A DNA stretch of 10,916 nt from an uncultured Armatimonadota bacterium (lineage in GTDB: Bacteria > Armatimonadota > Fimbriimonadia > Fimbriimonadales > Fimbriimonadaceae). Positions 6,413 to 10,916 of this stretch are shown in pieces. Position 1 is the first letter of the stretch; the number at the start of each line of letters is the position of its first letter. The DNA lies in NCBI GenBank assembly GCA_946478935.1, contig CAMLEL010000038.1, forward strand, positions 1 through 10,916, read 5' to 3'. The notes beneath the pieces are model-generated. The model worked only from the letters and a program-made list of their open reading frames with translations. It was not told the DNA's origin and made no database searches. The translations under genes were made by a program, and so were the position numbers.

Positions 6413-6531
6413 TTATGGCAGGCAAGCCCAACGGGAATCAGAAGGACTCACCGGGAGCCAACAAGCAGGGAAGAGGCACTCCTGTTAGGATGCTCGGCAA
6501 GACTCGGGTGTTCTGAGCCACAATCGTCCGG
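6413..6531. promoter_or_regulatory. Divergent intergenic region between CDF exporter and Cys4 lipoprotein
   Basis: This is the only head-to-head gap in the window, 119 nt, so it should hold promoters for both directions. I see no convincing -35/-10 pair and no clear palindromic metal-regulator operator. The stretch also holds a 33-codon plus-strand frame (6415-6516), listed separately. The regulatory role is inferred from gene orientation only. Confidence 0.35.
6415..6516 (+). CDS. Candidate 33-residue basic micro-ORF
   Basis: An ATG at 6415 opens a 33-codon frame ending in TGA at 6514-6516, 15 nt before the lipoprotein start. The peptide is rich in Gly, Lys, Asn, Pro and Arg and ends in RMLGKTRVF. 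Third positions are mostly G or C (about 22 of 32), which is compatible with coding in this genome. No Shine-Dalgarno precedes it. Most frames of this length are chance, so it is listed as a candidate leader peptide or small protein only. Confidence 0.15.
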   Translation: MAGKPNGNQKDSPGANKQGRGTPVRMLGKTRVF

Positions 6532-6756
6532 ATGAATCTTCGAAACTTACTCTTTGCTGCCTTGTTGATCGTAACCGTCGGGGGCTGCACGCCGAGCGAT
6601 CCCGCTGCTGCAAGTCCGACCGCTTCTGAGCCCGCCTCAACAACCGTAGCCCTTGCGAAGTGCGCTCAATGCGGAAAAGAGTTTCCAGCTGCCGAACTGG
6701 TCTCTCATGATGGCCAAATGCTTTGCAAGGCCTGCATCGCCTCGCACGGACACTAG
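6532..6756 (+). CDS. Small lipoprotein with a Cys4 (CxxC...CxxC) zinc-ribbon-like domain
   Basis: A 74-residue predicted lipoprotein and the only well-supported plus-strand gene here. Residues 1-19 are a signal peptide: NLR, a hydrophobic core and the lipobox VGGC, with C19 as the lipidation site. A Ser/Pro/Ala/Thr linker (20-40) follows. A compact domain then has C44-x2-C47, 17 residues, C65-x2-C68, plus H59 and a C-terminal HGH (H72, H74). The CxxC pairs suggest a structural zinc knuckle or ribbon; this is inferred from the motif, and I know no named family. The protein should sit outside the inner membrane, tethered by lipid, where CxxC pairs could instead be redox-active. It is divergent from the CDF exporter and converges on the HD gene with a 31-nt gap. 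The upstream ribosome binding site is weak. The signal peptide plus the paired cysteines make a real gene likely. Confidence 0.75.
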   Translation: MNLRNLLFAALLIVTVGGCTPSDPAAASPTASEPASTTVALAKCAQCGKEFPAAELVSHDGQMLCKACIASHGH

Positions 6757-6787
6757 ACCGTAGGCCGCAGGACATCACCGCCAATCT

Positions 6788-8143
6788 TCAGGCAGCTGCT
6801 GGGAGTTCGATTTGGGCATCGAGAGCTTCGATACACGTCGGATCGAGTCCGGTGCCCGCTTCAGATCGCATGATCTCCATCACTTTTTCATGTGGCAAGG
6901 CATCACGGTATGGCCGCTTGGCGGATAGGGCGTCAAAGACGTCTGCGGCGGCGATCATTCGCATCTCAATGTCCAATTGAGATGCAGTCAATCCCTGAAA
7001 ATAGCCCTTGCCATCGAGCCGCTCATGGTGGGCAGCAGCGACCTGGGTAATGCGATCAAAGCCTGCAATGTGGCCAAGAATCTGTTCCGTGAAATAAGGG
7101 TGCTTCTTAACAACCTCGAACTCGACATCGCTGAGTTTGCTTGGCTTTTCCAAGATGCTGCAGGGTACGCCCAATTTGCCAATGTCATGCAGCAGCGCCG
7201 CTCTTTTGACAACCCGGACTTGATCTGAATCGAGTCCCAGCGCCTCCGCGATGTGGACCGAATAACGGGTTACCCGTACCGAGTGTTCACCGGTGAATGC
7301 CGACTTTGCGTCGATAATTGAGGCAAACGCTTCGCATATCTGATCGATGCTCGCATCAGTTGCAATCTCAAAGCAGGCAGCCGACTCAAGATGAAGCAAG
7401 TGATGTCGGCTCAAGTCAGACAAGGACAGCCAAAACTGAGTCTCGGTCTCCAATGCAATGGCTGCAAATGAAACTTGCGGGTCAAACCACGAACCGGTTC
7501 GCTTGCGGACGATTGAGAGTGCTTCATCCAAACCAAACGTCTGATAGAGAACTTCCAGAGTCTGGGCGAGGCAGAGAATCCGCGCCAAGATCGGTATCGA
7601 ATCTCCACTCAGGTGTTCGGGCGATCCTTTCCCGTTCCAGTGCTCATCCAATGCATAGATCGCTTCCGCGACCGAGTTACCGAATCCGAGTTGGAGCGCG
7701 ATCTGGGCGCCACGAGAACACCTTGCTTTGGTAACTCCATCCATGATCGTTCGCGGTGTACCGAGCGACCGTATCATCGTCTGGAGCTTCATGCCAAACG
7801 TCCCCCCGCGCTCCGTATTGGCAAATGCGAACTTGATCGATTCGAGATTGCTCGACCAGTCGATCAATTTCACATGTCGTTTGGAAATCAGCTCGTCACC
7901 GCCGAAAATTTTGTGGATGCGCACGGAGTTGCTGGAGCAGCCCGCATCCTTGAGCAGGGAGGCAAAGTACAAGTCTCTGCGTTCCAAATCAGACAAACCC
8001 AGGATCTCACCAATGCGCAGCGCTATCAAACATGTTCGGACTGAGTGACCCATCGGTTGCCCCTCAGTCAAATCGAGCGCATAGCTGAGCGCAGACAAAA
8101 TGTCTGCCGTGTAAAGCTGTCCTTGCTCATCGTGGTGGGTCAT
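6788..8143 (-). CDS. Tandem HD-domain phosphohydrolase (degenerate HD + HD-GYP-like)
   Basis: A 451-residue soluble protein with two HD halves. The C-terminal half (about 265-445) has the catalytic set: H287 (GEHSVRV), HDIGK (319-323), KHP with H348, HHE (372-374), DGKGYF (377-382) and AAAD with D401. HD-GYP enzymes degrade cyclic-di-GMP or related signals; here the GYP triad reads GYF. The N-terminal half (about 12-230) is a remote copy. It keeps H33 (MGHSVRT), but HD is K65-D66 (LLKDAGC), the second motif is EHWNGKGSP (167-175) and the last Asp is Q194. It therefore probably cannot bind both metals. The same tandem layout is known from bacterial HD phosphohydrolases often fused to a LuxR-type HTH, which is absent here. 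The ATG start at 8143 lacks a clear Shine-Dalgarno. It is a single gene, 164 nt after clpC, with the clpC terminator between. Activity and ligand are unproven. Confidence 0.9.
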   Translation of the reverse strand: MTHHDEQGQLYTADILSALSYALDLTEGQPMGHSVRTCLIALRIGEILGLSDLERRDLYFASLLKDAGCSSNSVRIHKIFGGDELISKRHVKLIDWSSNLESIKFAFANTERGGTFGMKLQTMIRSLGTPRTIMDGVTKARCSRGAQIALQLGFGNSVAEAIYALDEHWNGKGSPEHLSGDSIPILARILCLAQTLEVLYQTFGLDEALSIVRKRTGSWFDPQVSFAAIALETETQFWLSLSDLSRHHLLHLESAACFEIATDASIDQICEAFASIIDAKSAFTGEHSVRVTRYSVHIAEALGLDSDQVRVVKRAALLHDIGKLGVPCSILEKPSKLSDVEFEVVKKHPYFTEQILGHIAGFDRITQVAAAHHERLDGKGYFQGLTASQLDIEMRMIAAADVFDALSAKRPYRDALPHEKVMEIMRSEAGTGLDPTCIEALDAQIELPAAA

Positions 8144-8258
8144 CTGTGTTCTTATCGGCTGTCATGACTCAGACCACCAGCAATTTCAAGAGGTGACCAT
8201 CCCCACCACCGCAAGTGCGCACCTCTGTGCATCTACTCGAACGCCAAAAGATTCGAAC
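8144..8258 (-). promoter_or_regulatory. Leader of the HD gene, no clear promoter
   Basis: A 115-nt non-coding stretch after the clpC terminator that should contain the promoter of the HD-domain gene. A TTGAAA (minus strand, 8188-8183) resembles a -35 box, but the sequence 17 nt further on (CATGAC) is a poor -10. The promoter position is therefore inferred from the terminator upstream and the gene downstream. Confidence 0.3.
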
Positions 8259-8296
8259 AAAAAAGCCCCCCAACCGCTGAATGGGCTAGGGGGCTT
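8259..8296 (-). terminator. Intrinsic terminator after clpC
   Basis: On the minus strand AAGCCCCC (8296-8289) pairs perfectly with GGGGGCTT (8270-8263). The intervening AGCC/GGTT can stack as an inner stem. A run of six T follows (8264-8259, its start shared with the stem end). It begins 12 nt past the clpC stop codon. It separates clpC from the HD gene. Confidence 0.92.
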
Positions 8297-8307
8297 AGGC
8301 TCTGGCG

Positions 8308-10821
8308 TTAGCTTTTGGCTGCCAGTTCCTTCTTTTTAGACTTCCCGTCGTCCGCGCCCTTCTTCTTAAAGATGACGGTTCGCGTATCGTCCTCTGCCAG
8401 GTCGGCCAAGATATGGTCACCAGCTTGGAATCGGCCAAGGAGCATCTCCTCTGCCAACGGGTCCTCGATGAATCGCTGCACGGCTCGACGCAGGGGTCTC
8501 GCACCAAGATTCGGATCATAACCTTCGTTCACCAGCAAGTCCTTGACTGACTCACTCAGGTCGATCGTGATCTCCATGGCGGCTGCCTGCTCGTTCACGC
8601 GCTTCAGATATAGCTCCGCAATCTGCAGAATCTCTTCCTTCTTCAAGTGCGTAAACACGATGACTTCATCCACACGGTTCAGGAATTCGGGACGGAAGAG
8701 CTTCTTCATCTCCTCAGTCATCCGATTCTTCATCGCTTCGTACACCTTCGGATCATTCGGATCTTCGGTGCGCTTATTGAAGCCCAGCTTGCCCTCGACT
8801 TCGATCGGCCTTACGCCGACGTTCGAAGTCATGATGATGATCGTATTGCGGAAGTCGACAGTGCGCCCTTGGCTATCGGTTAGCTGCCCATCTTCCATCA
8901 CCTGCAGGAGGATGTTGAATACTTCAGGGTGAGCCTTCTCGATTTCATCCAAAAGAACAACCGTGTAAGGGTTTCGCCGCACCTGTTCGGTGAGCTGTCC
9001 GCCCTCATCGTAGCCGACGTACCCTGGAGGTGCACCGACGAGTCGTGACACGGAGAACTTCTCCATGTATTCCGACATGTCGATCCGGACCATGTTAGAT
9101 TCCTTCTCGTACAGGTAGGCAGCCAGCGCCTTGGCAAGCTCAGTCTTTCCGACACCCGTTGGACCAAGGAATATGAAGCTTCCCATCGGTCGCTTCGGAT
9201 CCTTCAATCCGCTTCGAGCACGTCGAATGGCACGAGCCACTGCCGACACGGCATCCTTCTGGCCAATGATCCGCTGGTGCAGATCTTCTTCCATTCGAAG
9301 GAGCTTCTGGCTTTCGGCTTCCACAAGCTTGGTGACCGGAATTCCAGTCCAACTCTGTACGATGCCGGCGATCTCAGATTCGCCAACCACCGGCTCTTTC
9401 CGCTCGATTTCGTTCCATTCGTCTTCACGCTTCTGGATCGAAGCCTCAAGCTCGTCACGCTCGGTCTGAAGTTTCAACAGTTCATCCGAGGCTTCCACCC
9501 GCTTCTGAAGGTGCTCGACTTCCGCCCGCAGCTTCGACAATCGAACGCGATCTTCGCGTACGTCCTTCGGCGGCAGACTCTCGTGTAGTCGCACTCGCGA
9601 CGCCGCTTCGTCGATCAGGTCGATGGCCTTGTCAGGCAGCGTTCGATCCGAGATGTAGCGCTGTGAAAGTTGGACAGCGGCTGTGATCGCATCATCGGTG
9701 ATCTCCACCTGATGGTGAGCTTCATATCGCTCACGCAGGCCCTTCAAGATATCAACCGCTTCTTCTTCGCTCGGCTCAGCGACCTTGACCGACTGGAATC
9801 GTCGCTCAAGTGCCGCATCCCGCTCGATGTATTTGCGGAATTCATCCTGTGTCGTCGCGCCGATGCACTGCAATTCGCCCCGCGCCAGCGCTGGCTTCAT
9901 GATGTTGGAAGCGTCGATCGCGCCCTCGGCGGCCCCCGCGCCTACAAGCGTATGAAGTTCATCAATGAACAAGATGACCTGGCCGTCCGCCTTGCGGACT
10001 TCCTCCATCACCTTCTTCATTCGTTCTTCGAATTCGCCGCGATACTTCGTTCCGGCTACTAGACCGGCAAGGTCCAGAGCCACGATCCGCTTGTCCTTCA
10101 ACAGATCAGGAATATCTCCGCTGACGATCCGGAGCGCCATGCCTTCAGCGATGGCCGTCTTACCAACGCCCGGTTCTCCAATGAGACACGGGTTGTTCTT
10201 GGTGCGACGGCACAAAATCTGCATGACCCGCTCGATCTCGTTCTGTCTTCCAACGACCGGATCAAGCCGTCCCTCGCGGGCGAGTTCGGTAAGGTCTCTT
10301 CCGAACTCATCCAGCGTTTGGGTTTTGGTTCCTCCACTCGAACTGCCGCTGCCGGAAGAGCGAGAGCTGCCGGACTTTGATTGACTCTCGTTGTCCTGCA
10401 GGGCCATAACCTCGCGGCGAGCTTTTTCAAGCTCGACCCCGAGTTTGGCGAGCACTCTGCCCGCCAGACCATCGCCTTCTCGAATCAGCCCGAGCAAAAG
10501 ATGCTCGGTTCCAATGTAGTTGTTGTTGAGGTTCCGAGCTTCGTCGTAGGCCAAGTCAATGACGCGCTTCGCCCTCGGCGTTAGCGTCATGTCTTGGGAA
10601 GGCCGTGCATCTCCCCTCGGGAGCTGTTTTTCGACTTCTGCTCGAATTCGTGTGAGGCTCACTCCAAGCTTGTCCAGGACGCGTGCCGCTACCGAATCGG
10701 ATTCACGGACGAGCCCTAACAAAAGGTGTTCGGTCGAGACGTATCCCTCTCCAAACTTCTGTGCCTCCTCCTGTGCGTAGAAGACCACCTTCCGGGCGCG
10801 TTCTGTAAAGCGTTGCCACAT
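8308..10821 (-). CDS. clpC: ClpC, AAA+ unfoldase subunit of the Clp protease
   Basis: Cytoplasmic Hsp100 ATPase that unfolds proteins and feeds them to the ClpP peptidase; 837 residues, normal for ClpC. Two Clp_N repeats lie at about 4-65 and 80-140 (each with TEHLLLGL). A Ser/Gly-rich linker (about 144-167) follows. D1 has Walker A GEPGVGKT (215-222), Walker B ILFIDE (283-288) and LERRF arginine finger region (338-342). A short coiled-coil middle domain at about 416-475 has the ClpC rather than the longer ClpB size. D2 has Walker A GPTGVGKT (553-560), Walker B VVLLDE (621-626), FRPEFLNR (709-716) and sensor-2 GARPLRR (773-779). The LGF tripeptide at 679-681 is the ClpP-docking loop, so this is a protease partner and not a disaggregase. 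It ends in a Lys-rich tail. An AGGTGA 11 nt upstream supports the ATG at 10821. No mcsA, mcsB or ctsR is visible downstream; upstream is cut off. Confidence 0.98.
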   Translation of the reverse strand: MWQRFTERARKVVFYAQEEAQKFGEGYVSTEHLLLGLVRESDSVAARVLDKLGVSLTRIRAEVEKQLPRGDARPSQDMTLTPRAKRVIDLAYDEARNLNNNYIGTEHLLLGLIREGDGLAGRVLAKLGVELEKARREVMALQDNESQSKSGSSRSSGSGSSSGGTKTQTLDEFGRDLTELAREGRLDPVVGRQNEIERVMQILCRRTKNNPCLIGEPGVGKTAIAEGMALRIVSGDIPDLLKDKRIVALDLAGLVAGTKYRGEFEERMKKVMEEVRKADGQVILFIDELHTLVGAGAAEGAIDASNIMKPALARGELQCIGATTQDEFRKYIERDAALERRFQSVKVAEPSEEEAVDILKGLRERYEAHHQVEITDDAITAAVQLSQRYISDRTLPDKAIDLIDEAASRVRLHESLPPKDVREDRVRLSKLRAEVEHLQKRVEASDELLKLQTERDELEASIQKREDEWNEIERKEPVVGESEIAGIVQSWTGIPVTKLVEAESQKLLRMEEDLHQRIIGQKDAVSAVARAIRRARSGLKDPKRPMGSFIFLGPTGVGKTELAKALAAYLYEKESNMVRIDMSEYMEKFSVSRLVGAPPGYVGYDEGGQLTEQVRRNPYTVVLLDEIEKAHPEVFNILLQVMEDGQLTDSQGRTVDFRNTIIIMTSNVGVRPIEVEGKLGFNKRTEDPNDPKVYEAMKNRMTEEMKKLFRPEFLNRVDEVIVFTHLKKEEILQIAELYLKRVNEQAAAMEITIDLSESVKDLLVNEGYDPNLGARPLRRAVQRFIEDPLAEEMLLGRFQAGDHILADLAEDDTRTVIFKKKGADDGKSKKKELAAKS

Positions 10822-10916
10822 GTTTTTCTAGTTCACCTACTTGTTCGACGGGGTCCACCCACCGACGTAGGGTTCCTTACGCCGAGGGGCGAGACGACAT
10901 CGCTACGGACCTATCC
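10822..10916 (-). promoter_or_regulatory. clpC leader at the right edge
   Basis: There are 95 nt upstream of clpC with no open frame I would support. They contain the AGGTGA ribosome binding site (10838-10833, minus strand). I find no CIRCE element and no CtsR-type heptad repeat (GGTCAAA), the operators that control clp genes in Firmicutes. The promoter may lie here or beyond the edge. Confidence 0.3.

Noticed and set aside
8190..8225. GAGGTG ... CACCTC inverted repeat upstream of the HD gene
   Set aside because: Only 6 bp with a 24-nt loop; easily chance, and no T-tract.
10822..10916. CIRCE or CtsR operator before clpC
   Set aside because: Looked for TTAGCACTC/GAGTGCTAA and GGTCAAA repeats; neither is present. 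CGTA/TACG around 10865-10880 is only a 4-bp arm.
1..10916. CRISPR array, tRNA, rRNA, IS ends or toxin-antitoxin pair
   Set aside because: No regularly spaced repeats, no tRNA-like cloverleaf or CCA end, no transposase frame with terminal repeats, and no overlapping small toxin-antitoxin gene pair seen on either strand.

Overview
The window is an ordinary-looking chromosomal segment (roughly 55% G+C by eye) of a free-living bacterium. It is densely packed and almost entirely coded on the minus strand. The ClpC N-terminus ([10 protein letters not shown]), the tandem HD-domain phosphohydrolase and the mostly weak Shine-Dalgarno sequences suggest Armatimonadota (Fimbriimonadia-like). This is inference from remembered sequence style, not a search result. 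No plasmid, phage, transposon, CRISPR, tRNA or rRNA signature is visible.

Layout in minus-strand transcription order, from the right edge: (1) clpC (10821 to 8308), a complete ClpC/Hsp100 unfoldase closed by a strong intrinsic terminator at 8259-8296. (2) A 451-residue tandem HD / HD-GYP-like protein (8143 to 6788), whose first HD copy has lost metal ligands. (3) On the plus strand, a lone small gene (6532-6756) for a 74-residue lipoprotein with two CxxC pairs. It is convergent with the HD gene and divergent from the next gene. (4) A tightly spaced minus-strand run: a CDF metal exporter (6412-5474), a two-TM protein of unknown function (5451-4993), a beta-CASP metallo-beta-lactamase RNase-like enzyme (4952-3567) and purD (3549-2293). 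Gaps are 22, 40 and 17 nt, so these four probably form an operon. (5) A looser continuation: a possible 55-residue single-TM protein (2178-2011), the dihydrolipoamide acetyltransferase E2 gene (1940-684) and rpsR for ribosomal protein S18 (586-131). This ends in a clear intrinsic terminator at 82-113.

Functionally the set mixes housekeeping roles: protein quality control (ClpC), purine synthesis (PurD), central carbon metabolism (E2), translation (S18) and probable RNA processing (beta-CASP enzyme). Around these lie metal homeostasis (CDF exporter) and an HD-GYP-family protein. I found no compelling new defence or mobile system. The points most worth a second look are the small Cys4 lipoprotein facing the metal exporter, the S18 with long tails at both ends, the degenerate/variant tandem HD protein, and the hairpin plus small membrane ORF ahead of the E2 gene.
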